Of a stretch of DNA of 23,610 nucleotides, positions 14,145-22,841 are shown piece after piece (positions within the stretch are counted from its first letter, which is position 1; the number at the start of each line of letters is the position of its first letter). The position numbers and the translations under genes were made by a program. The notes under the pieces are model-generated. The model saw nothing but the letters and a program-made list of their open reading frames with translations. It made no database searches and was not told where the DNA came from. The DNA comes from Acidobacteriota bacterium. GTDB taxonomy: Bacteria > Acidobacteriota > Terriglobia > Bryobacterales > JACQDG01. The stretch is from assembly GCA_016201185.1 (NCBI GenBank), contig JACQDG010000001.1, positions 1-23,610 of the forward strand, given 5' to 3'.

Positions 14145-15845
14145 ATGAAGCGAGAGCCGCCATCCGCTCCGGGTCAGCCGCCCGGCCCCTGCGCCGGCGC
14201 TCCCCGAGATACCTTCTGTTGGGCGGGGCTGGCGCTGGTCACCCTTTGCCTACTGGCGATCAATCACTTCTATTACTTAACAAACACCCGCGTCCCCACT
14301 TACGATGAAGCCTGGTACCTGGAAACCAGCCTCCACTTCTACCATGCGCTCGCCGACCACGATCCGGGCCGTTTCCTCTACCTCTACAAGACGGCGTTCC
14401 AGACCAAAGCCCCGCTGATCTCACTTCTGCCCCAGCCTTTCTACGTGCTTTTCGGAACCAGCCACTGGTCGGCGCTGCTGGCGAACAGTCTGTGCTTGGT
14501 GATCTCCAATCTGTGCCTGTTTCTCCTCGCCCGGCGCCTGTTCGCGGCCGAGGTCGGCCTGATGGCCGTGGTCTTCTACCAGACCATGCCGTTGGTCTAC
14601 GGCCTTTCGCGGACGTTGATGGCCGAGTATGCGCTTGCGACGCTGGTCCTGGCGTGGCTCTACTTGCTGACGGCCTCCGAAGGCCTGAGCCGGGGAGCGA
14701 TCAACTTCGCGCTGGGAGTGGTCCTGGGCCTCGGCTTGCTGATGAAGATCGTGTTTCCCATTTTCATTGCCGGGCCGTTACTGGTGGCCTGGATGCTGCG
14801 CCGCCGCCGCGCCAAACCCCTAGCCGGCGCCGAGACGTTCTGGCTCTGGCGGCTTTGCGCGCGGCGGCCGCTGGCCGCCATCGCCGTTCCCGGGCTGGGA
14901 ATTGCTGCTACCTGGTACGCCTTCAATCTGATGAATGTCCTGCGCTTTGCATGGGAAAACGCCTATGGCGGGATCGCTGCCGGCTACAGCGCCACCGGAC
15001 AGCCTTCCCGACTTCTCCTGGCCATCAACGAAGGAACCTCGCTCTACTACGCGGCGGCAGTGTTGCTTCTGGGGCTGGGCGCCCTGGCCGCGGGCAGAAA
15101 GCGCCTCCAGTGGAAAGAGCTGATTTCGAACGAGCGCGCTCTATTCTTGCTGAGCTGGCTGGTAGCTCCCCTACTGGCCGTCTCGGCCAGCAGCAACCGC
15201 GAGATCCGCTTCGTCATTCCGGTGTTGCCCGTTGTTGCGATCTTAGTGGCGCTTTCCATTTTTCAAATGGGGCGCCGCCGGAGCTTACAAGGAGTTCTGG
15301 CGCTCCTGGTTCTGATTCTTCCCCTGCGGCTGTATGCCGAACTCAGTTTCCGTCCCGCCGCGCCTTCTCGCCAAACAACGACCCAACTGGGGCCTTTCGT
15401 CCTTTTCAGTTCCGATCTGGGGTGGGCTCACTCGCCGGATTCGAAAGGCGCCTGGGGTCAAGAGCGTATATGGGAGGCGATTCACCGCATCGACACGCCG
15501 GACGGTAAACCGCATTACGTCATAGTGGGCGTCGAGCATCCCTTTCTTAACGCCAACATGCTCAGCTATCTCAGCGCCTATACGCCCTCCAACCTGCGCT
15601 TCACTTCCCTGGGTTACGCCGAATCTTCCGCCGACCGGGCCGTCGAGCGCATCTATCGGATGGATGCGCGCTTCCTGCTGATGGCGGAAGGCTTTCACGG
15701 CTCCGAGTTGCCCGGCTTCTTGAATCAAGTGAACGCCGAGGTGCGGCGCCGCCTTGATCGAGGAGAGTTGCCCTTTCGCCTTCAGCTCAAGATCGTGCTC
15801 CGCGAAAACATTCAGGCGCTCATCTACAAAAGGGAGGGGGCATGA
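14145..15845 (+). CDS. GT39/ArnT-like polyprenyl-dependent glycosyltransferase
   Basis: This 566-residue membrane protein has about eleven to twelve helices. The first periplasmic loop contains PTYDEAWYLETSLHFY (Asp54-Glu55), the acidic motif of the PMT/ArnT superfamily that activates the acceptor. YKTAFQTKAPLISLLPQPFY and LVYGLSRTLMAEYALATLVLAWL are typical second- and third-loop patterns of this group. The C-terminal part (about 420-566) is soluble and periplasmic. Such enzymes transfer one sugar from an undecaprenyl- or dolichyl-phosphate carrier to a glycan or protein. Substrate is unknown. It follows the previous gene by 64 bases, with GAGG twelve bases before ATG 14145. The stop codon overlaps the ATG at 15842 (ATGA), a sign of translational coupling to a frame that is now broken. 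Confidence 0.85.
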   Translation: MKREPPSAPGQPPGPCAGAPRDTFCWAGLALVTLCLLAINHFYYLTNTRVPTYDEAWYLETSLHFYHALADHDPGRFLYLYKTAFQTKAPLISLLPQPFYVLFGTSHWSALLANSLCLVISNLCLFLLARRLFAAEVGLMAVVFYQTMPLVYGLSRTLMAEYALATLVLAWLYLLTASEGLSRGAINFALGVVLGLGLLMKIVFPIFIAGPLLVAWMLRRRRAKPLAGAETFWLWRLCARRPLAAIAVPGLGIAATWYAFNLMNVLRFAWENAYGGIAAGYSATGQPSRLLLAINEGTSLYYAAAVLLLGLGALAAGRKRLQWKELISNERALFLLSWLVAPLLAVSASSNREIRFVIPVLPVVAILVALSIFQMGRRRSLQGVLALLVLILPLRLYAELSFRPAAPSRQTTTQLGPFVLFSSDLGWAHSPDSKGAWGQERIWEAIHRIDTPDGKPHYVIVGVEHPFLNANMLSYLSAYTPSNLRFTSLGYAESSADRAVERIYRMDARFLLMAEGFHGSELPGFLNQVNAEVRRRLDRGELPFRLQLKIVLRENIQALIYKREGA

Positions 15846-15978
15846 ATCGCACGGCCGCGAGCCCAGCGTGGTCCAGGACCGCCACGGAGTAATTGTTGTG
15901 CTCGGGGCGGCTCTGTTCTACATTACTAAGGTTCTTGTCGGACAGCGTGGATGCCACTGGTGGACCGATTTCTCATAA
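15842..15978 (+). pseudogene. start-coupled remnant of a membrane protein gene
   Basis: ATG 15842 overlaps the stop of the preceding glycosyltransferase (ATGA) but its frame ends after 16 codons. In another frame the same stretch reads PSVVQDRHGVIVVLGAALFY, then ITKVLV and QRG, a convincing membrane helix, open until 15978. Joining the two with a one-base shift gives the N-terminus and first helix of a membrane protein, such as another GT-C enzyme. The rest is missing because the epimerase begins at 15951. I infer a truncated or deleted gene; the evidence is limited to coupling and hydrophobicity. Confidence 0.35.
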
Positions 15979-16937
15979 CCGGAGGGTGTGGTTTTATTGG
16001 ATCACACGTCGCCGAGGCATTGCTTCAGCAAGGCCATTCCGTCGCGCTGGTTGACAGCTTGGATTCCTACTACCCCGCCGCCACCAAGAGGGCCAACCTG
16101 GAGGAAGTGGGCCGGGCTGGAGGCTTTCGCCTGTACGAGGTTGATGTGCGGCATCCCGTGGCTCTTCGCGGCGTGTTCGAAAAAGAGCGACCTGCGATCG
16201 TGATCCATCTTGCGGCCCGGGCGGGGGTGCGACCTTCCATCCGGCGCCCGGCGGTTTACGCGTCGGTAAATGTGGGGGGCACTTTGCATATGCTCGAACT
16301 GGCCCGCGCTTTCCGGGTGAAGAAGTTTGTCTTTGCTTCGTCCAGCTCAGTCTACGGGGTGACCTCGCGTGTACCTTTCTGCGAAGATAGCGCCGATCTC
16401 AAGCCCATCTCTCCCTACGGGGCAACCAAACTCGCGGGCGAAATGCTTTGCCACGCCTATGCGCACTTACACGGGTTGTCGGTGACATGCCTTCGTCTGT
16501 TTTCCGTTTACGGTCCGCGGCAGCGACCGGACCTGGTAATTCACAAGTTCATCGCTTCGCTGGAGGCCGGCCGACCAATTCCTATTTTTGGAGACGGCGC
16601 CAGCGGCCGAGACTTTACCTATATAAAAGATATAGTGGCCGGCATTCTGGCGAGTGTGTCCCACGGCGCCCAGTACGATGTTTTCAACTTGGGGAACTCT
16701 CGGCCGGTGACAATTCTGGAGCTGGTCCGGCTGCTGGAACAGATCACGGGGAAGCGCACCCGGCTTCGCTTCCTTCCGGCGCGGGCGGGCGATGTGACGC
16801 TCACCTGGGCTGATATCACCAAGGCCCGGCGCCTGCTAGGCTATGATCCGCGAACTTCTCTCTCGCAGGGGCTGAAAAGATTTCTGGCGTGGCGCCATCA
16901 CGCGAAAAGCCCGGCGCTCGAAGGCGCGGGGCTTTAG
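15951..16937 (+). CDS. NAD-dependent sugar-nucleotide epimerase/dehydratase (extended SDR)
   Basis: This is a 328-residue cytosolic enzyme of the extended short-chain dehydrogenase family. The NAD-binding motif TGGCGFIGSH is at residues 10-19. The catalytic Ser/Tyr/Lys set is present in SSSSVYG (130-136) and YGATK (Y156, K160). VIHLAARAGVRPSIRRP and LRLFSVYGPRQRPDL are closest to UDP-glucuronate 4-epimerases and UDP-glucose 4-epimerases, so it probably makes a uronic acid or hexose donor for the surface glycan. Other epimerisations or dehydrations cannot be excluded. The start at ATG 15951 has only a weak ribosome-binding site; the in-frame GTG at 15960 is an alternative, since homologues usually begin close to RFLITGG. 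The FAD-dependent gene follows after 22 bases. Confidence 0.9.
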   Translation: MPLVDRFLITGGCGFIGSHVAEALLQQGHSVALVDSLDSYYPAATKRANLEEVGRAGGFRLYEVDVRHPVALRGVFEKERPAIVIHLAARAGVRPSIRRPAVYASVNVGGTLHMLELARAFRVKKFVFASSSSVYGVTSRVPFCEDSADLKPISPYGATKLAGEMLCHAYAHLHGLSVTCLRLFSVYGPRQRPDLVIHKFIASLEAGRPIPIFGDGASGRDFTYIKDIVAGILASVSHGAQYDVFNLGNSRPVTILELVRLLEQITGKRTRLRFLPARAGDVTLTWADITKARRLLGYDPRTSLSQGLKRFLAWRHHAKSPALEGAGL

Positions 16938-16959
16938 ACCGAGATGATAGAATGCTGGC

Positions 16960-18378
16960 TTGCTACGCGAACGCACGCCGATTGTAGTACTGGGAGCTGG
17001 TCCGGCTGGCCTCGCCACGGCGCTGCGGCTCGCCCGTCGCGGCGCCTTTGAGGTGACGGTAATCGAGCGACAGGGTGTGGTGGGGGGCAACGCCGGGAGC
17101 TTTGAATTGGAGGGCCTGCGGGTCGATTACGGCAGTCACCGGCTTCACGCCTCGTGCCGGCCGGAGATTCTGGCCGACATTCGCGCCATGCTGGGCGCGG
17201 CTTTGTTAAGTCGGCCCAGGAACGGCCGGATCCGATTGCGCGGACGATGGGTACGTTTTCCCCTCCACCCGCTGAATCTTGCCTTACACCTGCCGCCCGC
17301 ATTCTTCCTCGGTGTCTTGCGAGATGCTGTAACGAAATCCCGGCAGGGCAGCGCCCGGGAAACATTTGGCGGCGTCTTGGAGCGCGGCCTGGGCAAGACG
17401 ATCTGCCGCGATTTTTATTTTCCTTATGCCGAGAAGATCTGGGGGCTGCCTCCTTCTGAGCTGGACGCCGAACAGGCGCGGCGTCGCGTGTCGGCTGGAT
17501 CCCTGTCGAAAGTGTTGCGGAAGGTCGCGGCCACCGTGCCGGGGCTGAGGGCGAGCAACAGCGCCTGCTTCTTCTACCCCAGAAATGGATACGGCCAGAT
17601 CAGCGAGGCGTACTACCGAGCTGCGACCGAGGCCGGTGTTGCCGTGAGATTCCGGGAGACCTTGACCGGCGTGGAACTCGCGGACGGACGCGTGGTTGCT
17701 GTAAGAACGTGCGGTGAAGACGGTGTTTCCTGCCTCCCGGCACGCCAGGTCATCTCCACCATCCCGCTGCCGTCCTTGGTCCGGTCCGTGACTCCTCCCG
17801 CGCCTCCGGAGGTCCTGGCCTCGACGGAGGCTTTGCGGTATCGTGCCATGATCCTGATCTACCTGGTCATGGCCACCACGCGCTTCACCGAATACGACGC
17901 CCACTATTTTCCTGAAAGGGACGTGGCGATCACGCGTCTCTCAGAGCCCAAAAACTATGGCTTGGCGGAGGTTGATGGGACGACTGTGCTTTGCGCGGAG
18001 CTGCCGTGCTCACCGCAGGAACCCGTCTGGAAGGCAAGCGACCAGGAGTTAGGGGCCCTTGTCGAGGAAGCACTTGCCCGGGCCGACCTTCCGCTGCACG
18101 TTCCTCTGCGGCGAGTAGTGACGCGACGCCTCGAGCAGGCGTATCCCATCTACACGCTTGACTACCGGGAGCACTTCGATCGCCTGGATGATTGGGTGAA
18201 AAACCAGGAGGGCCTGCTAAGCATCGGGCGGCAGGGACTGTTCGCCCACGATAACACCCACCATACGCTGGCCATGGCTTATGGCGCCAGCGATTGCCTC
18301 GACCCGGCCGGGAAACTGGACCGTGAGCGATGGGCCGTCTATCGCCGCGACTTCGAAGAATTTGTCGTGGAGGATTGA
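16960..18378 (+). CDS. FAD-dependent protoporphyrinogen-oxidase/UDP-galactopyranose-mutase-like protein
   Basis: This 472-residue flavoprotein begins with a Rossmann FAD-binding motif (VVLGAGPAGLATAL, GAGPAG at 12-17), then the adenine-binding continuation VTVIERQGVVGGNAGSFE. The signature FPYAEKIWGLPPSELDAEQA (about residues 155-174) and the C-terminal LSIGRQGLFAHDNTHHTLAMA are typical of a subgroup of amine-oxidase-fold proteins found in surface-polysaccharide clusters. These are often annotated as protoporphyrinogen oxidase or UDP-galactopyranose mutase. With no haem genes nearby and an epimerase before it, a sugar-modifying role is more likely, but this is inference. The best start is TTG 16960; an in-frame stop (16948-16950) lies upstream and no ATG is available in frame before the Rossmann motif. 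The ribosome-binding site is unclear. Confidence 0.8.
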   Translation: MLRERTPIVVLGAGPAGLATALRLARRGAFEVTVIERQGVVGGNAGSFELEGLRVDYGSHRLHASCRPEILADIRAMLGAALLSRPRNGRIRLRGRWVRFPLHPLNLALHLPPAFFLGVLRDAVTKSRQGSARETFGGVLERGLGKTICRDFYFPYAEKIWGLPPSELDAEQARRRVSAGSLSKVLRKVAATVPGLRASNSACFFYPRNGYGQISEAYYRAATEAGVAVRFRETLTGVELADGRVVAVRTCGEDGVSCLPARQVISTIPLPSLVRSVTPPAPPEVLASTEALRYRAMILIYLVMATTRFTEYDAHYFPERDVAITRLSEPKNYGLAEVDGTTVLCAELPCSPQEPVWKASDQELGALVEEALARADLPLHVPLRRVVTRRLEQAYPIYTLDYREHFDRLDDWVKNQEGLLSIGRQGLFAHDNTHHTLAMAYGASDCLDPAGKLDRERWAVYRRDFEEFVVED

Positions 18379-18463
18379 TCCCAGAGGAACAACCTGGCGG
18401 TGCCAGCATCTGAAACCGCGCGTCATGGCCGCGATGATCAGCAAACTATTCTAGATAAAGTAG

Positions 18464-18491
18464 TTGACATGTACCCCAGAGGTGAGAAAAT
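18464..18491 (+). promoter_or_regulatory. possible sigma70-type promoter before the radical SAM gene
   Basis: A perfect TTGACA (18464-18469) is followed after 16 bases by GAAAAT (18486-18491, 4 of 6 matches to TATAAT). It lies in the 247-base gap between the FAD-dependent gene and the radical SAM gene, about 135 bases before its start. The rest of that gap holds nothing else I recognise. Confidence 0.4.
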
Positions 18492-18625
18492 AAGGAACTG
18501 TCCAGTAGCGCACGGTTCGTGCTTCTGAGGGGGCGTCCCGCCGGCGGAAACCTGGCGCGGGCGCGGATGGGACAATCGGTGGCTTTCCAACGTTCCCAGA
18601 ACCCCAGGGACATGGAGTATTCGAT

Positions 18626-19616
18626 ATGAAAGCCCTCCATCGCCTCATCCGCCACGCGCGCATCACCCGGCGAAACTATCATGACCTTCCCAGTCCCCCG
18701 TTCCTTATCCTGTTTATCAACTCCATCTGCAACCAGAAATGTGAGCACTGCTTCTACTGGCGCAATCTCAACCGCGACGATGACCTGACAAGAGAGGAGA
18801 TATTCTCCCTTTCGCAGCAGCTCGGCAGGGTCGAGAACCTGAACCTTTCGGGTGGCGAGCCTTTCCTCCGGCCGGAATTTGGCGAGATCTGCCGCCAGTT
18901 CATCCGGCGCAACAAGGTCCGCCAGATCTACGTGCCCACCAACGCCTACTTTACCGACAGGATAGTGCAGCAGATCACCGAGACGCTCAAAGAAAAGGAG
19001 CTCGATCTCTTCGCCGTCGAGATCTCACTAGAGGGCATGGGGGAGTTTCACGACAAGTTCCGCGTATCCCCAGGGTCCTTTGATAGAGCCATGGCTTCCT
19101 ACGAAGCTCTGGCAAGGTTGCAGGAGCGCGACCGGCGGCTGCGTATCCACGCGATCTCTACTGCAACCGACATCAATCTGGATGAGATCCGGCGCCTGAG
19201 CACATATCTGTTCGAGCGCTGCCCCAAGATGGACCATCACAACCTGGCGCTGATCCGCGGCGACCGCAAGAACCCCGAGCTGCGGGCGCCCGATCTGTTG
19301 GAATACCGAAGACTGTACGAGTATATTGCGGGACAAGTCCTTCTGGGAGATTTGTGGATCGAGCGAAGCTGTGCGCCTTCGCGAATCCATTCACAGGAAA
19401 GAATGCTACTGCACCAACGAGAGCTTTCTGTGGCCGAGCTTTACCTACCAGCCCGTGCAATTGATAAAGACGATTGTGGGCGCAAGAGTGTGGCAAAGAC
19501 CCGCGCCGTTACTCCCCCATGAGAAGATCCATGTCGCCCCTGGCGATACGACGCCGGAGGCCGCGACAACCCCCGAGAAGCTGATCACCATCCAGCAATT
19601 GGGGGCGAAGGCATAG
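18626..19616 (+). pseudogene. radical SAM protein with truncated SPASM region and frame change
   Basis: The first frame encodes a radical SAM core: the cluster-binding motif C35-x3-C39-x2-C42 (CNQKCEHC), NLSGGEPFLRPEF and VEISLEGMGEFHDKFR, up to EYRRLYEYI at about 19325. That frame then continues as unrelated sequence to 19522. A second frame, one base shifted, picks up at about 19326 with LRDKSFWEI, then IHRKECYCTNESFLWPS and VGARVWQRP, ending at 19616. These are the normal C-terminal sequences of the same protein family. In homologues as I recall them, about 60 residues with several conserved cysteines of an auxiliary-cluster (SPASM-type) domain lie between these points. The gene therefore seems to have lost that segment in an out-of-frame join. 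The family's substrate is unknown; members sit in glycan clusters. GGAG lies eleven bases before ATG 18626. Confidence 0.75.
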
Positions 19617-19622
19617 TGGTCG

Positions 19623-21104
19623 ATGTCGCAGGCTCCTAGCGGCGCCGCCGTCGATGACTCCCAGCGGCTGGCTAGAAACTACCTCTTTCTCTCGGCGGGA
19701 GAATTCGGGGCCAAGTTGCTGGCCTTTACCGCCTTCACCTTTTTGGGGAGAGTGCTGGGCCCGGAACGATATGGCAGCCTGGAATTCGCTTTGGCGGTAA
19801 TGGTGTTTTTCACCCTGCCTGTAGATTTCGGCCTGGGTGATTACGGCGCCCGAGAGGTGGCCAAGAACCGGGCTCGCGCGGCGGAGTTCTTGCGCAGCAT
19901 TTGCAGCCTGCGCCTCCTGCTGGCCCTCGGCTCTTTCATCACCCTGCTGCTTTTCGTGCTTGTGATCCGGAAAAGCTTTGAAGTCAAACTGCTTCTCATC
20001 CTTTTCGGGCTCAACCTTTTCGCCGCTCCGCTGTTACTGCAATGGTTCTTCCAGGGCCACGACCGCATGCACTGGGTGGCGATGGCCTCGATCACGCGCC
20101 TGGGAGTTTTTGCCTTGCTCGTGTTTCTATTTGTACGTGTGGAAACTCGCCTCTATTATGTCGGGTTGATGGAATGCGCTTCGGTGGCTGCTGTCGCTAC
20201 CCTCTGTCTTTACATACTGCGCCGGCGGCTGGGCTTTGGCGTGCCTCGGCCGAGCCTCAAGGTACGGCCCCTGACGGCTCATTTCCGAGAGGCGGCGCCC
20301 ATCGGCCTGAGCGAGCTGTCGTGGGCGTTTCTTTGGTATTTCGCCACCGTGCTATTGGGATTTGTCGCGCCAGGCCCGTCCCTGGGGTGGTTTGGGGCGG
20401 CACACCGCGCCGTGATGGCCTTGCACACCTTTGTCTGGCTCTACTTCTTCAACCTGTTGCCTTCCTTGTCTCGCTCGGTGGCGCTGCCGAGGGAACACCT
20501 TCTGAACCTGTTGCACCATTCGCTGGCGATCGGGGCCTGGGGGGGCATCTTCGTCGCACTGCTGATGACCACGCTTTCTCGCGAGCTGCTGAGGATGGCC
20601 TATGGCCCCCGCTTTGCGGAAGCCGCCCCGTTGTTTTCGGTGTTGGTCTGGATGATCCCGGTGGCTCTTCTTAGCGGTCACTACCGCTACACCCTCATCG
20701 CCTATGGACTGCAGAACTGGCTCCTGTACTGTACGGCGATTGCAGCCGGGGTTGCCGTCGCCCTCTGCTTCCTTCTGGTTTCCAGATACGGCGCTTTAGG
20801 CGCGGCTTCCTCTTTGCTGACAGCGCTGCTGGTCAACTTCGCCCTGGCCTATGCCGTGGTGCAGCGCCGAGTTGCCCGGATCCACTTCGGCGCCCAGCTC
20901 ATCAGGCCTCTTACGGCAATGGCGGCATCGCTGGTATTATTCGCAGTCCTCCGCGCCGGGAACGCCTGGATCGCGGGGTTTGCTGCGGCCCTGGCCTATT
21001 TGCTGTTGCTGGTGATTTGGCAACGACAGGAGCTAATCCAGCTTTCGCTTATCTTGACTAGGAAGGGCCCGTGGTTCGCGGCTGGTGGCCCACAAGTCAA
21101 ATGA
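19623..21104 (+). CDS. Wzx-type oligosaccharide flippase (MOP superfamily)
   Basis: This 493-residue integral membrane protein has about fourteen hydrophobic helices, the size and pattern of Wzx/RfbX polysaccharide exporters. The N-terminal block NYLFLSAGEFGAKLLAF and FLGRVLGPERYGSLEFALA, and the following LPVDFGLGDYGAREVAKNR, are typical of this family, whose first helices carry charged residues lining the central cavity. It would flip undecaprenyl-diphosphate-linked oligosaccharide from the cytoplasmic to the periplasmic face. The start at ATG 19623 lies just after the radical SAM C-terminal frame (19616), so the two genes are tightly packed. No Wzy polymerase is evident in the window. Confidence 0.88.
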   Translation: MSQAPSGAAVDDSQRLARNYLFLSAGEFGAKLLAFTAFTFLGRVLGPERYGSLEFALAVMVFFTLPVDFGLGDYGAREVAKNRARAAEFLRSICSLRLLLALGSFITLLLFVLVIRKSFEVKLLLILFGLNLFAAPLLLQWFFQGHDRMHWVAMASITRLGVFALLVFLFVRVETRLYYVGLMECASVAAVATLCLYILRRRLGFGVPRPSLKVRPLTAHFREAAPIGLSELSWAFLWYFATVLLGFVAPGPSLGWFGAAHRAVMALHTFVWLYFFNLLPSLSRSVALPREHLLNLLHHSLAIGAWGGIFVALLMTTLSRELLRMAYGPRFAEAAPLFSVLVWMIPVALLSGHYRYTLIAYGLQNWLLYCTAIAAGVAVALCFLLVSRYGALGAASSLLTALLVNFALAYAVVQRRVARIHFGAQLIRPLTAMAASLVLFAVLRAGNAWIAGFAAALAYLLLLVIWQRQELIQLSLILTRKGPWFAAGGPQVK

Positions 21105-21164
21105 CGTCCTCCATCCTGGCTTGCGACCCCGTGTTCTGAGCCTCGGGCATGATCAGACGGCGCT

Positions 21165-22841
21165 ATGCGAACTCGCTTTCTCTGGTTGATAGTGGCGGGC
21201 CTCGCCCTTTGCGGCGCAGCCGTATTTTTCTCGAACTCATCCATTGAGCGCGCGTTGCGAGGGCAGGGAACCTTGTCGTGGGGACCCGGGCTATTTCGGG
21301 TCTTGCTGGCCGGGCACGGCATGGCGCTGGCGATCATCGGTTTTTTCCTGGGAAAGCATTCTCGTCCGGGCCCCGGGCTCCGGCTTCGAGGGGGACGCTT
21401 AGGGCCTGGTCTCCAACTTTACCCGGTGATGCTCCTCTCCTTTCTGAGCGCTCTGGCCTTGGCGCTGCGGCTGTGGCGCCTCAGCTCCTGTCTCTGGTTT
21501 GACGAGGTACTCACCCTGCTGGACTTTGCACGCCCGCCTTTAGGCGCGATTGTCACCAGCTTCCCTCTCCAGAACCAGCACATGCTCTATTCCATCCTGG
21601 CGCACGTTTCCATTCGGCTGTTTGGCGAAAGCGCTTGGGCGTTGCGCCTGCCTGCTGTCCTGTTCGGCGTAGGCTGCCTGTGGGCATTGTTCTTGCTCGG
21701 TCGGCGGATGCTCGATGAGCGGCAGGCGCTGCTGGCGTGCGCTTTAATGACGGTCTCCTACCACCATATCTGGTTTTCTCAGAATGCCAGGGGCTACACG
21801 GGGCTTTTGTTCTTCGCCACCCTGGCTACTTGGCTGTGGCTCGAGGCTCAGTCTCGCGACGATTGGCCCTGGTGGATAATCTACGCTATGGTAGTGTTCC
21901 TTGGCATGTGGGTACAGTTGATGATGGTCTTTGTTCCAGCAGCGCATATCTTGATTCACTTTACCCGTTTTGTCAGTGCGCCGAAGGCCAAGCTGCAATC
22001 TCGCTGGAAACCCGCGGTGGCGTGGTTGTTGGCCGGTAGCCTGACTCTTCAGGTTTACGCCTTGGCATTGCCGGAGCTTCTACGTACAGGGCTCCACGAA
22101 GTATCTCTGCCATCGGAATGGACCAGTCCCTGGTGGGCCCTCGCCGAGAGCTTGCGCAGCTTGAGCATCGGGCTTCCTGGAGCGGCCGCGGCGCTCGGCG
22201 GCGCGGTACTCCTTGGGGCTGGCTGGTGGGGCATTCTACGCCGGGACGCCAACGCAGCCTTCGCAATCCTCCTTCCGGGGCTGCTTACCGGAGTGACGGT
22301 CCTGGCGTCGGGCCATAACCTCTGGCCGCGCTTTCTTTTTTTCTCCATGGGATTTGCTTTACTGATCGTGGTGCACGGAGCGATGGTGGTTGCGCGCCTG
22401 GTTCTGGCGCCGATCCGGGCGACACGTAGCAACGAAAAGCTGGCAAGGGGCGCGGGTGTTGCGCTCATGGGCTTGATCATCGCCGCTTCGGCGATGACTG
22501 TCCCCAGATGCTACGCCCTTCCGAAGCAGGATTTCACCGGCGCCCGCGATTATGTGGAGCGGCATCGACGGCCGGGAGAAGCGGTGGTGGCCATCGGGCT
22601 GGCAGGCCGTGCTTACGGCAACTATTTTGCGCCTCATTGGCTGGTGGCGCAAACGAAGGAGGATCTCGACGCAGTCCGACCCTCGGACGGGCAGGTCTGG
22701 CTGGTCTACACGCTGCCGGTTGAAATACAGGCTTATCACCCCGGGCTTTGGGCCGTAGTGGAAAAGGACTTTCAGATTGTGAAAGTTTTTCCCGGGACGC
22801 TAAGCGGCGGTGAGGTTACTGTCTGCCGGCGACGCCTATGA
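21165..22841 (+). CDS. GT39-like membrane glycosyltransferase
   Basis: This 558-residue protein has about twelve predicted helices, two of them before the catalytic loop. The acidic motif is CLWFDEVLTLLDFA (Asp113-Glu114) in the first large periplasmic loop. LQNQHMLYSILAHVSIRLFG and the loop HHIWFSQNARGYTGLLFFAT match bacterial PMT/GT39-like enzymes. LASGHNLWPRFLFFSMGF is the typical later-loop RYLFxxxP-like segment. The periplasmic C-terminus (about 450-558) contains DFTGARDYVERHRRPGEAV, common in this subgroup. It should transfer a sugar from a polyprenyl-phosphate donor, possibly the one made by the next gene. The stop overlaps the next ATG (ATGA), so the two are translationally coupled. 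Confidence 0.85.
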   Translation: MRTRFLWLIVAGLALCGAAVFFSNSSIERALRGQGTLSWGPGLFRVLLAGHGMALAIIGFFLGKHSRPGPGLRLRGGRLGPGLQLYPVMLLSFLSALALALRLWRLSSCLWFDEVLTLLDFARPPLGAIVTSFPLQNQHMLYSILAHVSIRLFGESAWALRLPAVLFGVGCLWALFLLGRRMLDERQALLACALMTVSYHHIWFSQNARGYTGLLFFATLATWLWLEAQSRDDWPWWIIYAMVVFLGMWVQLMMVFVPAAHILIHFTRFVSAPKAKLQSRWKPAVAWLLAGSLTLQVYALALPELLRTGLHEVSLPSEWTSPWWALAESLRSLSIGLPGAAAALGGAVLLGAGWWGILRRDANAAFAILLPGLLTGVTVLASGHNLWPRFLFFSMGFALLIVVHGAMVVARLVLAPIRATRSNEKLARGAGVALMGLIIAASAMTVPRCYALPKQDFTGARDYVERHRRPGEAVVAIGLAGRAYGNYFAPHWLVAQTKEDLDAVRPSDGQVWLVYTLPVEIQAYHPGLWAVVEKDFQIVKVFPGTLSGGEVTVCRRRL

